Shown here piece by piece: positions 49,443 through 59,000 of a stretch of 64,000 nt of DNA (positions are counted from its first letter, which is position 1; every line of letters starts with the position of its first letter). The notes beneath the pieces are model-generated. The model did no database searches and had not been told where the DNA came from. It saw only the letters and a program-made list of their open reading frames with translations. Source of the stretch: Thermoplasmata archaeon (GTDB taxonomy: Archaea; Thermoplasmatota; Thermoplasmata; Lutacidiplasmatales; UBA184); NCBI GenBank assembly GCA_021817245.1, contig JAKAVQ010000010.1, positions 24,583 through 88,582 of the forward strand. The letters run 5' to 3'. The translations under genes were made by a program, and so were the position numbers.

Positions 49443-51173
49443 ATGGTGCTCTCGCCCGAGGTCGAGCAGCGGGCCCGACGGGTCGTGCTCGAGAACGCGG
49501 TCGCCCACGCCGGCGAGGCGCAGTCCGGCCCGGTCGTCGCGCGGCTTCTCGCGACCGACCCGACCCTCCGTCCCCACGCGGCCGACCTCCGCTCGCTCGT
49601 GTCGGGGATCGTCGCCGAGCTGAGGGGGGTACCGACGCCCGAGCTCGAGGACCGCCTCGCCACCCTCGGCGGTCCGGAGCCCGAGCGTCCCAAGGTCGAG
49701 AGGTCAGAGTCCGCCGGCTTCCCGGAGCTTCCGGGCGCCACGCGCGGGGGGGTCGTTCTGCGCCTCGCGCCGTTCCCGAGCGGCGCCCTCCACATTGGCA
49801 ACGGGCGGATGCTCTTCCTGAACGAATACTACCGAACGCGCTACGACGCGAAGCTCCTGCTCGTCTTCGACGACACCATCGGCACGGAGGAGAAGCGGGT
49901 AGAGACCGAGTTCTTCCACCTGATCCGCGGCGACCTCGAGCTCGCCGGACTCCGGCCCGACGCGACGTACTACAAGTCGGACCGGATCCCCTTCCACTAC
50001 CCGTGGGCGCGACGGGTCATCGAAAGAGGCGGCGCCTACGTCTGCCGTTGCCCGGTCGAAACGCTCCGCGAGAACCGCGCACGGGGAGTGGCGTGCCCGG
50101 AACGCGCGCAGACCGTCTCCGAGAGCCTCGAGGAGTGGGATCGGATGCTGGGCGGGACGTATGCGCCCGGAGAGGCGGTGCTGCGATTGCGGACCGACCT
50201 CGCCGACCCGGACCCCGCCTTCCGGGACCGGGTCCTCTTCCGGATCAGCGACCTCGACCACCCGCGCGTCGGGCGCAAGTACCGTGTCTGGCCGCTCCTC
50301 GAGTTCTCGTGGGCGGTCGACGACATCGAACTCGGGGTCACGCACGTGGTGCGTGGCAAGGACCTCGTGATGGAGGACCGGATGCAGCGGTACATCTGGG
50401 ACCTCCTCGGGATCCGGGGCCCGTCGTTCCTGCACTGGGGCCTCCTGAGGGTCCGCGAGGCGAAGGTCTCGAAGAGCAAGTCGTATCGGGAGGTCCGGTC
50501 GGGCGCGTACGACGGTTGGTCGGATCCGCGAACGTGGTCGCTGCGCTCCCTCGACCGCCGCGGGATCTCGATGGACGCGCTGCGCGACTTCACGCTGTCG
50601 TTCGGGCTCTCCCTTGCGGACATCGAGGTGCCGGCGGAGACGCTCTACGCCGAGAACCGCAAGCGGATCGACGCCTCGACCGTCCGCCGTACGTTCGTCC
50701 CCGACCCGGTACGCGTCGAGGTGGACGGCTACCCGTTCGACCTCTCCGAGGTCTCGCTCGCGAACCACCCCGACCGGCCCGAGCTCGGCCGCCGCACCGT
50801 CCGCGCCGGGCCCGCGTTCTACCTCCCGCACCGGGACCTCGTCGAGCTCGCGGGGACCGAGCTCCGGCTCAAGGAGCTCATCAACATCCGCCTCCCCGAA
50901 ACGATCGCACCCCCTGGCGGGACCGTGCGCGCGACGTTCGCGAGCCGGGAGAACCGACGCCTCCCGCGCCTTCAGTGGATCGGGGCTACGGATGCGGTCG
51001 AGGTGGACGTCTTCGGGACCGATGGGGAACATCGGCGCGGCCTCGGCGAAGGGGCGTTGCGGGACGCCCGACCGCGGGAGATCTTCCAGTTCGAGAGGTA
51101 CGGGTTCGTCCGGGTCGACCGGGACGTGGCCCCGGGCGAGACCCCGCTGCGGGTCGTCTACGGACACCCGTAG
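49443..51173 (+). CDS. gltX: Glutamyl-tRNA synthetase (archaeal)
   Basis: LRLAPFPSGALHIGNGRMLFLNEYY; KVSKSKSYREV; archaeal N-terminal extension. Confidence 0.95.
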   Translation: MVLSPEVEQRARRVVLENAVAHAGEAQSGPVVARLLATDPTLRPHAADLRSLVSGIVAELRGVPTPELEDRLATLGGPEPERPKVERSESAGFPELPGATRGGVVLRLAPFPSGALHIGNGRMLFLNEYYRTRYDAKLLLVFDDTIGTEEKRVETEFFHLIRGDLELAGLRPDATYYKSDRIPFHYPWARRVIERGGAYVCRCPVETLRENRARGVACPERAQTVSESLEEWDRMLGGTYAPGEAVLRLRTDLADPDPAFRDRVLFRISDLDHPRVGRKYRVWPLLEFSWAVDDIELGVTHVVRGKDLVMEDRMQRYIWDLLGIRGPSFLHWGLLRVREAKVSKSKSYREVRSGAYDGWSDPRTWSLRSLDRRGISMDALRDFTLSFGLSLADIEVPAETLYAENRKRIDASTVRRTFVPDPVRVEVDGYPFDLSEVSLANHPDRPELGRRTVRAGPAFYLPHRDLVELAGTELRLKELINIRLPETIAPPGGTVRATFASRENRRLPRLQWIGATDAVEVDVFGTDGEHRRGLGEGALRDARPREIFQFERYGFVRVDRDVAPGETPLRVVYGHP

Positions 51174-51252
51174 CCCGGAGAGGACGCCGGGGCGCTGCCG
51201 TGGGCCGACCGAACGGGGACTTTTGTAGGTCCGGCGCGTCGCCGGCCCCACC

Positions 51253-51642
51253 ATGAAGTTCCTGCACACCTCGATCACGGTCCGCAACATGGAGGAGAGC
51301 CTCTCGTTCTACACGAAGGTCCTCGGGCTCGAGTTCGAACGGCGGCGCGCGATCCCCGAGAACCGCGCGGAGATCGCGTTCGTCCGGGACCCGGCGAGCG
51401 GGGCGAGGGTCGAGCTCACCCACTGGGACGGCAAGGAGACGTTCGACGCCGGCGAGCAGCTCGACCATCTCGCGTTCGAGGTCGCCGACCTCGACGCGGT
51501 ACTCCGGGAGGTCCGGGACCAGGGCGTGCGGGTCGCCAAGGAGCCGTACCGCCTGTCGGGCGGCTCGTCCCGGATCGCGTTCATCCTCGACCCGAACGAC
51601 GTCTGGATCGAGCTGATCGAGCCGCGACCGGCCCCCGGCTGA
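51253..51642 (+). CDS. VOC-family protein (glyoxalase I-like)
   Basis: MKFLHTSITVRNMEESLSFYTKVLGLEFERRRAIPENRAEIAFVRD..GARVELTHW...LDHLAFEV..FILDPNDVWIELIEP. Confidence 0.93.
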   Translation: MKFLHTSITVRNMEESLSFYTKVLGLEFERRRAIPENRAEIAFVRDPASGARVELTHWDGKETFDAGEQLDHLAFEVADLDAVLREVRDQGVRVAKEPYRLSGGSSRIAFILDPNDVWIELIEPRPAPG

Positions 51643-51652
51643 CGGCACGACC

Positions 51653-52903
51653 GTGGCGGAGACGGCGCCCGACCGGTCCGCGCGCGAGCACCGGCGGGCG
51701 CTGCTCGCCGTCTTCTCGTCGACCTACTTCGTCCGCTTCGCGTTCGGGATCACCGTCGCCGTCTTCGCGAGCTACATCCAGGGGCAAACGGCGGGGATCG
51801 GCCAGGGCGAGGTCGGGGTCGTCGGGTTCGTGAGCGCGATGGCGCCGGTCGGCGAGCTCTCGACCGTGCTCGTCTCGGGCCTGGCGGCCGACCGCTACGG
51901 ACGGTTCCCCGTCCTCTTCGCCGGTATCGGCGCGTCCGCCCTCATATTCGCCCTGAAGGCGACGAGCCGTTCGCCGGTCGTGCTCGGCGGGCTCAACCTC
52001 CTCTTCGGGATCGCGAGCGGCGCCATCCTCGCGGCGAGCCTCGCACTGGTCGCCGACTGGTCCCGAAGCGACGAGCGCGGGTTCGAGATGGGGCGGTTCG
52101 ACGCGATGAACCTCTTCGGCTGGGTCTCGGGGTTCGCGTTCGGCTTCGCGGCGCTCGGGCTCCTCCCGAACGCGCGCCTCAACGTCGTCTTCGGGGTCGG
52201 CGCGGCGATGCTCGCGGGGGGTCTACTTCTCGCGTACCGGCTCGTCCGGGGCCTTCCCTCGCGTCCGCGGACCGCCACGTTCGACCTTTCGGAAGTGCTC
52301 CGCCACGCGTTCCGGCGCAGCGTTCTGCTCGTGATCCTGCCGTGGCTCGTGATCTACATGCTGATCGGTACGGCGCTCGTCTTCCTCGGTTCGGCGGCGA
52401 GCGGGCTCGGGATCTCCCCGACGTACCTCGCGCTCGCCATCGGCCTGGGCGGCGCGGTCCTCGTCGTCACGCAGCCGTACTTCGGTCGTCTGTCCGACCG
52501 CACCGGCCGCATGCGTCTCATGATGGTCGGCACCGTCGGGTTCGTCGCGCTGATGGGGTTCGCCTCGCTCGCGGTCGCCTACGGCGCCCGCCCGGTGATC
52601 CTTGGCGGGATCGCCGCGAGCGTGCTGCCGGCGCTCGCCTACGGCCCGGCCGCCCTCGCCGCGCTCGCCGACCTCGCTGCGGAGATGAGCCGGGCGACGA
52701 CGATGGCGATCTACTCCCTGACGATCTCGGCGGGGATGGTGGTCGGGCTCGTCCTCTCGACCTCGCTGTTTGCCGTGCTCGGCACCGGGGGCCTCTACCT
52801 CTTCTTCGGGGTGATCGCGGGGGGGCTCGTCGGGCTCACGGTCGCCCGGTACCGGGACGAGGAGGCCCTCCTGAGCGAGGGGCTCACGACTCGGGCTCGA
52901 TGA
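51653..52903 (+). CDS. MFS transporter
   Basis: About 12 TM segments; VLVSGLAADRYGRFPVLFAGIG; LVVTQPYFGRLSDRTGRMRLMMVG. Confidence 0.85.
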   Translation: MAETAPDRSAREHRRALLAVFSSTYFVRFAFGITVAVFASYIQGQTAGIGQGEVGVVGFVSAMAPVGELSTVLVSGLAADRYGRFPVLFAGIGASALIFALKATSRSPVVLGGLNLLFGIASGAILAASLALVADWSRSDERGFEMGRFDAMNLFGWVSGFAFGFAALGLLPNARLNVVFGVGAAMLAGGLLLAYRLVRGLPSRPRTATFDLSEVLRHAFRRSVLLVILPWLVIYMLIGTALVFLGSAASGLGISPTYLALAIGLGGAVLVVTQPYFGRLSDRTGRMRLMMVGTVGFVALMGFASLAVAYGARPVILGGIAASVLPALAYGPAALAALADLAAEMSRATTMAIYSLTISAGMVVGLVLSTSLFAVLGTGGLYLFFGVIAGGLVGLTVARYRDEEALLSEGLTTRAR

Positions 52904-53768
52904 CGATGTGCCGCAGGACCGGGTGCGTCTGCTTGAGCGCGAGCGTGACGCGGTCGATGGTGTTCTCGATCTGGTCCGTCGTGAGCCCGTCCTGGAAGTT
53001 GATCCTCAGGGCCAGAAGCGCGTCGTCCGGGCCTAGGAGCATCGACTGGAGACCGCGGACCCGGCGGACGTGCGGGTCGCGCTCGACCTCGGCGAGAAGC
53101 GAGCGGGCGACCCGGGGATCGAGCGCCCGGCCGATGAGGTATTCCCGGCTCTCCGCGGTGAGGATGAACCCGGTCGCGATGAGGAGGAACCCTTCGAGCG
53201 CCCCCGTGAACCCGTCGACGCCGAAGTCCCCCGTGCGGTACACGACGAGGAGTCCGACGAACGCCACGACGCACCCGGCGATCGTCACGAGGTCCTGGAA
53301 GAAGATCGACTTGAGCCCCTGGTTCGCCGATTCGAGGAGCGCCCGGAGCGTCTGACGTCCGATCCGCAGCTCCCGCAGCGTGACCGCGATGCTGCCCACG
53401 CTCGCCGCGAGCGTGGCCCCGACGACGACCAGCGAGACCCCGATGTGGGTCACCCGGTCGGGAACGAGGTACTGTTCGACGCCGACGACCAGCGCGAGGA
53501 GGCCCGCGATCGTGAACGTCACGAGGATGGAAACGAACGCCCAGAAGAACCGCTCCTTCCCTCGGCCGAACGGGTACTGGTAGTCGGCGGGACGGAGCGA
53601 GGCGTGGAGGCCCCAGAGGAGGAGCCCGCTGCCGATGAGGTCCGTGATGGTGTAGATCGCCTGAGCCAGGACCGCCCGGCTGCCGGACTCGAGTGCGACC
53701 ACGAGGTTGACGGCGAACAGCGCCGCGTTCAACAGCAGGGTTGCGACGATAACGACCTGAGGGCGCAT
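52884..53768 (-). CDS. Cation diffusion facilitator-family transporter
   Basis: [43 protein letters not shown]...[14 protein letters not shown]. Confidence 0.88.
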   Translation of the reverse strand: MRPQVVIVATLLLNAALFAVNLVVALESGSRAVLAQAIYTITDLIGSGLLLWGLHASLRPADYQYPFGRGKERFFWAFVSILVTFTIAGLLALVVGVEQYLVPDRVTHIGVSLVVVGATLAASVGSIAVTLRELRIGRQTLRALLESANQGLKSIFFQDLVTIAGCVVAFVGLLVVYRTGDFGVDGFTGALEGFLLIATGFILTAESREYLIGRALDPRVARSLLAEVERDPHVRRVRGLQSMLLGPDDALLALRINFQDGLTTDQIENTIDRVTLALKQTHPVLRHIVIEPES

Positions 53769-53896
53769 CCGCGTCCGACGGGGGAGCCGGTGACGTTCGC
53801 TACGCTTCCCCGAAGGATAAAGGGGCATGGCGCACCGTCGGGGCCCGCGGCGCACGCGGTCGGGACCAACCGTTAAATCGCGAGACCCTGTTCTCG

Positions 53897-54886
53897 ATGC
53901 GAGGTTTCCCGATGAGCGAGTCGAGCCACGGGACCCCGGCCTCGTCGGGGCCCGGGGAAGCGAAGGCGGCCCCAAGCGACCGGTCCCCGCGTCCCTCGCT
54001 CCGGCGTCTCGGCCTCTCGCCGGGCAAGACGACCCGTCTCAAGCGACTGCTGTACGACCACGGTCCCGGCGGGGGGACGATGCTGGTCCTGCCGATCGAC
54101 CAGGGGCTCGAGCACGGACCGGTCGACTTCTTTGCGAACCCCGATGCGCTCTCGCCCACGTACCAGTACGACCTCGCCCGGGAAGGGAACTTCAGCGCGA
54201 TCGCCCTCCACATCGGGCTCGCGGAGAAGTACTTCCACGAGTACGCGGGCGACGTTCCGCTGATCCTGAAGCTCAACGGGAAGACCGGTATCCCGTCGGA
54301 CGCGCAGGCGTTCAGCCCGCTCACGGGAACGGTCGAGGACGCGGTGCGCCTGGGAGCGGACGCCGTTGGCTACACGATCTACGTCGGCTCGCCCGCGCAG
54401 GATCGGGACTTTCTGCAGTTCGTCGGGGTCCGGCGCGACGCCGAGCGGCTCGGCATGCCCGTGATCGTATGGGCGTACCCCCGCGGGGAGGCGGTCTCGA
54501 AGCGCGGCGGCAAGGAGAGCCTCTACGCGGTCGACTACGCGGCGCGCGTCGCGCTCGAGCTCGGGGCCGACGTCGTCAAGGTGAACTACCCGGTCCCGTC
54601 CGAGAAGGATGCCGAGAGCCCTCCGCCCTACAACACGCTCCGACCCTCCCCCGACGGGGCGTTCCGCAAGGTCGTCGAGAGCGCGGGCCGCTGCCTTGTC
54701 CTCGTCTCGGGCGGAGAGAAGGTGGGCGACGCCGAGCTCCTGCGCAAGGTCCGCTCGTCGATGGACGCGGGCGCGACCGGGATCATCTTCGGCCGCAACC
54801 TCTGGCAACGTCCGAAGGCCGAGGCGCTCCGCCTGACCCGGGAGCTCCATGCGATCTTCCGGGAATACGCCGAACCGTTCGCCTAG
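53897..54886 (+). CDS. Archaeal class I fructose-bisphosphate aldolase (DeoC/LacD family)
   Basis: [46 protein letters not shown]...ADVVKVNYP...[11 protein letters not shown]...[12 protein letters not shown]. Confidence 0.9.
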   Translation: MRGFPMSESSHGTPASSGPGEAKAAPSDRSPRPSLRRLGLSPGKTTRLKRLLYDHGPGGGTMLVLPIDQGLEHGPVDFFANPDALSPTYQYDLAREGNFSAIALHIGLAEKYFHEYAGDVPLILKLNGKTGIPSDAQAFSPLTGTVEDAVRLGADAVGYTIYVGSPAQDRDFLQFVGVRRDAERLGMPVIVWAYPRGEAVSKRGGKESLYAVDYAARVALELGADVVKVNYPVPSEKDAESPPPYNTLRPSPDGAFRKVVESAGRCLVLVSGGEKVGDAELLRKVRSSMDAGATGIIFGRNLWQRPKAEALRLTRELHAIFREYAEPFA

Positions 54887-55415
54887 GCCCCCGATCCGCC
54901 GGCTCGTGGTCGTCCTCGGCGACGACGACCCGAGGGCCTGCACCGGTCGCCGGATGTTGCGTCGCGGTCTCGCGCAACCGTCCTCCCGACGCGACCCGGG
55001 GGCGAGACCGATCGTGCTCGACCCGTTCGCCGCCGAGCCGCTCTCCCGGAAGGACCGGGCGACCGCCGAAACGCACGGGATCCTCGTCGTCGACGGATCC
55101 TGGAACCGCCTCTCGGTCCGTGGCCGTTTCGACCTTCCGGCCCCCGGGGGGATCCCCCGGGGCCCGCACCGTCGGCTTCCGATGCTCGTGGCCGCGAACC
55201 CCCAGCATTACGGCCGACTGGGGGAGCTCAACAGCGTAGAGGCCCTCGGGGCGGCGCTTTACCTCGTCGGCCGGCCCGACGAGGCGGCGACCCTCCTCTC
55301 CGAGTTCGCCGGGGGCGACGCGTTCCTTGAGATCAACCGCGGTCGGTTCGCGGTCTATGCGCGCGCTCCCTCGCCGGACGGGATCCGACGAGCCGAGCAA
55401 CGGCTTTTCCGCTGA
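54849..55415 (+). CDS. Tsr3-like 18S/16S rRNA aminocarboxypropyltransferase (DUF367)
   Basis: [16 protein letters not shown]...[34 protein letters not shown]...[34 protein letters not shown]. Confidence 0.85.
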   Translation: MRSSGNTPNRSPRPPIRRLVVVLGDDDPRACTGRRMLRRGLAQPSSRRDPGARPIVLDPFAAEPLSRKDRATAETHGILVVDGSWNRLSVRGRFDLPAPGGIPRGPHRRLPMLVAANPQHYGRLGELNSVEALGAALYLVGRPDEAATLLSEFAGGDAFLEINRGRFAVYARAPSPDGIRRAEQRLFR

Positions 55416-55554
55416 ACGCTTCCGCCTTCGGGGCGACGGGTGCGCCGCGGGTCCTGGCAATCTCCGTTCGCTCCGTCGGCGACGGACCGCACCCCACCCG
55501 GGGCTCGAGCACGGGTCGACGTCCGCCCGCGGCCCGGACGCGCACGGGCCGCCG

Positions 55555-56454
55555 CTAGTCGTCGAACGACCGGCCCTCGGTCGATAGGTGCTCGACCTCG
55601 AGGTCGCGGATCGAGAGGAGGGGATGTCCCAGGGGCACCCGTGCGACGATCACGCCCCCGAACCGCTCGTAGATACGGGTCGTCTGCAGCGTGAGGCAAC
55701 GGTCCCCGTAGAGGCTTCGGCCGGTGACATCCGGGTCGTGGCCGCGCAGGAAGACGGTGAGGTTCGTCGCCCGAAGGAACGTGTCGAGGTCGGCGGCCCC
55801 CCACGGGGCCGACCCGCCTCGCCGACTGCGGGAAGCGTCGCACTCGGCCCAGACGACCTCCGCGAGGAGATCGTCGGAAGCCGACTCGAACGAGGAGGCC
55901 CAGTCGGGGGCCGCCAGCGCGCGGGGGAACCCCGCGTGGGCGAAGTACGCTCCGTTCGCGCTGGTCGCGGCGATCGGCCCGCGCTCCAGCAAGGCGAGGA
56001 GCCGGTCGTACCGGTCGGCCTCGGGGCCCCAGAGCTCGTCGACCTCGTCCGGCAACGTCTGGGGGTACGCCGCGATCCGCCGGACCGTCTCATGGTTCCC
56101 CTGGAGCAGAACGACCCGGCTCGGGTCGTGGGCCGCCCACTGCAGAAGGAAGAGCGCGTTCGCCACGGAGCCTCCTGGGCAATCCGTGGGCGACCGATCG
56201 ACGTAGTCCCCGAGTCCGATCAGGAACCGACCCTCTCCGCCCGCGCCGAACCGGTTCACGACCTCCGCGGTCGACCGCCAGTCTCCGTGGGTGTCGCCGA
56301 AGACGACCGCCTCGCGGTCCGGCCCGCCGGCGATGCGGGCGAGCGGTGGATGGACCGGCACGGCCCTCTCGAGGTCGTCGAGGAGCCGGTCGGCCCCCGA
56401 CGGGGAGAGCCCGAGGATCTCGGGCGGAGAGAGGAGGTCGGCCGTCTTCCCCAT
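55555..56454 (-). CDS. Calcineurin-like serine/threonine phosphoesterase
   Basis: VFGDTHGDWRSTAEVVNRF, LIGLGDYVDRSPTDCPGG, VVLLQGNHETVRRI, FLRGHDPDVTGRSLYGDRCLTL. Confidence 0.9.
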   Translation of the reverse strand: MGKTADLLSPPEILGLSPSGADRLLDDLERAVPVHPPLARIAGGPDREAVVFGDTHGDWRSTAEVVNRFGAGGEGRFLIGLGDYVDRSPTDCPGGSVANALFLLQWAAHDPSRVVLLQGNHETVRRIAAYPQTLPDEVDELWGPEADRYDRLLALLERGPIAATSANGAYFAHAGFPRALAAPDWASSFESASDDLLAEVVWAECDASRSRRGGSAPWGAADLDTFLRATNLTVFLRGHDPDVTGRSLYGDRCLTLQTTRIYERFGGVIVARVPLGHPLLSIRDLEVEHLSTEGRSFDD

Positions 56455-56490
56455 AGCGTGCCGTCCGGCGCCGGCCTAAGGTCGGCGGAA

Positions 56491-56635
56491 TGCGGGGGGC
56501 CGGAATCCCCGGCCGCCGGTCCACGGAACCGGTCGGCCCTTTGAACCGGCGCATGCCCTAGGCAACAGGGTCCTAAGCCCTGCCTCGTAGGCCCCGCCGT
56601 CCTTCGACGGTTTGGCCGAGCTGGAGCACCCCCGC
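56491..56635 (-). tRNA. tRNA-Leu(UAG) with two non-canonical introns (D-loop 56588-56611, T-loop 56505-56539)
   Basis: Acceptor GCGGGGG/CCCCCGC, anticodon arm CAGGG-CTTAGGA-CCCTG, variable stem TGCC/GGCA, T-stem GCCGG/CCGGC split by 35 nt, D-stem CTC/GAG split by 24 nt. Predicted mature: GCGGGGGTGCTCCAGCTCGGCCAACGAGGCAGGGCTTAGGACCCTGTTGCCTAGGGCATGCGCCGGTTCAAATCCGGCCCCCCGCA. Confidence 0.88.
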
Positions 56636-56662
56636 ACAGGAAGTTCGAAACCGTGGAGAGAG

Positions 56663-56769
56663 TAGCCCCGGCAGGAGTCTCGGCCGGCGGAGTTAGGAGC
56701 GTCCGCGGCGTTCGAACCTGCGTCGCGAGATCCAGAGTCTCGCATGATTGGCCACTACACCACGGGGCT
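56663..56769 (-). tRNA. tRNA-Gln(CUG) with a non-canonical T-loop intron (56677-56710)
   Basis: Acceptor AGCCCCG/CGGGGCT, anticodon arm CGAGA-CTCTGGA-TCTCG, T-stem GCAGG/CCTGC separated by TTCGAA + 34 nt + T. BHB: TTCG pairs with CGAG, GCCG pairs with CGGC, with 3-nt bulges at both junctions. Confidence 0.92.
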
Positions 56770-57137
56770 ACACGGAAGCCAGCGTCGGGCCGTTGATAAA
56801 CGTTGCCGCGCGGAGGCTCGCGCTCGTGTCCGGGACGGGGGAGGAAGAGCTGCCGGAGGGAACACCAGTTCTGCCTTCCCATGGGTTTGGGTAGGAAACA
56901 GATACTCGCTTGCCCCGGGCGGCGAGGAGTCCCCACAGCTCCGCTCGGCCGGGCGCACCGATCCCGGACCGTTCTACCGGCCCCAAACCGCACTCACGAG
57001 ACGCTCTCGAATCGACCGATGCTCGATCGTCGCCGGGCCAGTTGACCGGCTCGCCATCGTGGAGTTGGGCCCGAGTTCGACCCAACGGCACAAATACGCC
57101 GGGAGAGTCCCACGGCGGTCCATGCCACGGAGGTTGC

Positions 57138-58967
57138 ATGGCGAAGGACGAAGGGACCCGGCCGGTCGTTCCCGCCCACTTGCCCAACTGCTCGCGGGGG
57201 TCGGCCCTCGCCGGCCGGCCGGGTCCCCCGGCGGGTTGTCGTAAGCTTCTCCGCTGGCCGTCGGCCCGCTGGGCGGCCGGGATCTACGTCGCGGTTCCGC
57301 TGATCTTTGGCGGGAGCCTCGCCGCCACCACGGGCCTTTCGCTCGGCGGGCTCGCGGGGTACCTTCCCCAAGCGAGCCTCGACACCGCCTACTCGTTCTT
57401 GCGCATGCTCGCCGCTTACGCGCTGTCGCTCGGGTTCTCGCTGGCGTACGGGTACTACGCCGCCACTCATCGTAGCGGGGAGCGGGTCATGATCCCGATC
57501 CTCGACATCCTCCAATCGGTCCCGATCCTCGGGTTTTTCCCGTTCGCCCTACTATTTTTTGCGGACGCAACCCCAGGGAGTTGGATCGGACCGAATTTCG
57601 CCTCGGTCTTCCTGATCTTCACGTCGATGGCCTGGAACATGGTCTTTGGCGTCTACGAGTCGCTCAAAACGCTCCCGGCCGACCTCAAGGAGGCGGCGGA
57701 CACGTTCGGGCTCGGGGGTTCGCTGCGGTTCCGGCGGGTGCTCTTTCCCGCGACCGTAAACCGACTCGTCTACAACTCGGTTCTCTCGTGGACCGCGGGA
57801 TGGTTCTTCCTGGTCGAGGCCGAGATCTTTTCGACCGGCCGTTCCCCTCTTCCCGGTATCGGCAGCTATCTCTCCCTGGCCGCGAGCCAGCACCACGGGG
57901 AGGAGTTCCTCGCCGGTCTCGTCGTGCTGGTGACCTTGATCGCCTTCCTCGACTTCGCAGTATGGCGTCCGCTCGGCCATTGGGCCGAACGGTTCCGCTA
58001 CGACCAGGCGCCGGCCGGAGAGGGCGGCGAACTGACCCCGACCCGCGACACCTCCGGGAGGTTCCGGCGCGCGGCTTCGTACGTGACGCGGGGGGTCCGT
58101 ACGGGGGTGACGCGAATCCGCACCCCGCTCGTCCAACTGGCGGCCATCGGCGGCCGGTCGGGCCGTCGGCCGAGCGAGCGCCGGCGATCCCTCACCTATT
58201 ACGCCACCCTCGGCGCGATCCTCGTGGTCGGTTGGCTGTTGCTCATCGCGATCGTCGTGGGGGTCTTTGATGCCCTGACGGGGCCGATCAGCGGACCGGT
58301 CCGCCACTTGATCTTCGAGGTCCCGACCGCGATGGGCGTCTCGGTCGTTCGGGTCGTCGTCGCCTACCTGCTCTGCCTCGCGATCGCCCTCCCGCTCGCC
58401 ATCCAGTTCGCCCGCAGTCGCCGCGCGAGCCGGTTGGGCCTGCCCGTGATCGAGGTTGTCGCCTCGTTCCCGGCGACCGCGCTCTTCCCGGTGATCGTCT
58501 TCGAGCTGATCCCGTACCTGTCGGCCGAAGGCGCCGCCGTGCTGATGCTGATGACCGGGATGATGTGGTATCTCTTCTTCAACGTCCTCTCGGGGATTCG
58601 GTCCCTCCCGCCGGACCTCGAGGAAGCGGCCCGGTCGTACGGGCTCACGGGACGCCGGTTCCTTCGACGGGTCCTCTTGCCGGGCATCTTCCCCGCCCTC
58701 GTGACCGGGTCGATCACGGCGTTCGGCGGGGGTTGGAACACCCTCATCGTGGCGGAGTACCTCAGTGTTGGGGGTGGAGGGACCGGCCAGTCGCTGAGCG
58801 TGCTCGGGATCGGCCAGCTGATCGACATCGCGACCGAACTCGGACAACCGGGCAACCCCCTCATGGCGGTGGCCCTGCTCACGCTCGTCGCGACCGTGAT
58901 CGCCATCAACGAGCTCATATGGAAGCCGCTCTACCGCCGGGCGGTCACGCAGTATCGGTACGACTGA
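57138..58967 (+). CDS. ABC transporter fused double-permease (nitrate/sulfonate-type)
   Basis: Two homologous BPD_transp_1-like halves: LPADLKEAADTFGLGGSLRFRRVLFPATVNRLVYN and LPPDLEEAARSYGLTGRRFLRRVLLPGIFPALVTG. Confidence 0.9.
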   Translation: MAKDEGTRPVVPAHLPNCSRGSALAGRPGPPAGCRKLLRWPSARWAAGIYVAVPLIFGGSLAATTGLSLGGLAGYLPQASLDTAYSFLRMLAAYALSLGFSLAYGYYAATHRSGERVMIPILDILQSVPILGFFPFALLFFADATPGSWIGPNFASVFLIFTSMAWNMVFGVYESLKTLPADLKEAADTFGLGGSLRFRRVLFPATVNRLVYNSVLSWTAGWFFLVEAEIFSTGRSPLPGIGSYLSLAASQHHGEEFLAGLVVLVTLIAFLDFAVWRPLGHWAERFRYDQAPAGEGGELTPTRDTSGRFRRAASYVTRGVRTGVTRIRTPLVQLAAIGGRSGRRPSERRRSLTYYATLGAILVVGWLLLIAIVVGVFDALTGPISGPVRHLIFEVPTAMGVSVVRVVVAYLLCLAIALPLAIQFARSRRASRLGLPVIEVVASFPATALFPVIVFELIPYLSAEGAAVLMLMTGMMWYLFFNVLSGIRSLPPDLEEAARSYGLTGRRFLRRVLLPGIFPALVTGSITAFGGGWNTLIVAEYLSVGGGGTGQSLSVLGIGQLIDIATELGQPGNPLMAVALLTLVATVIAINELIWKPLYRRAVTQYRYD

Positions 58968-59000
58968 CGGTGGGCCGGACGCGGTCGGAGGGACGTAGCG

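Noticed and set aside
56570-56600. Plus-strand tRNA with anticodon loop TCCTAAG
   Set aside because: Position 33 would be C. The reverse strand gives a proper U33 loop (CTTAGGA) and a full tRNA-Leu once introns are removed.
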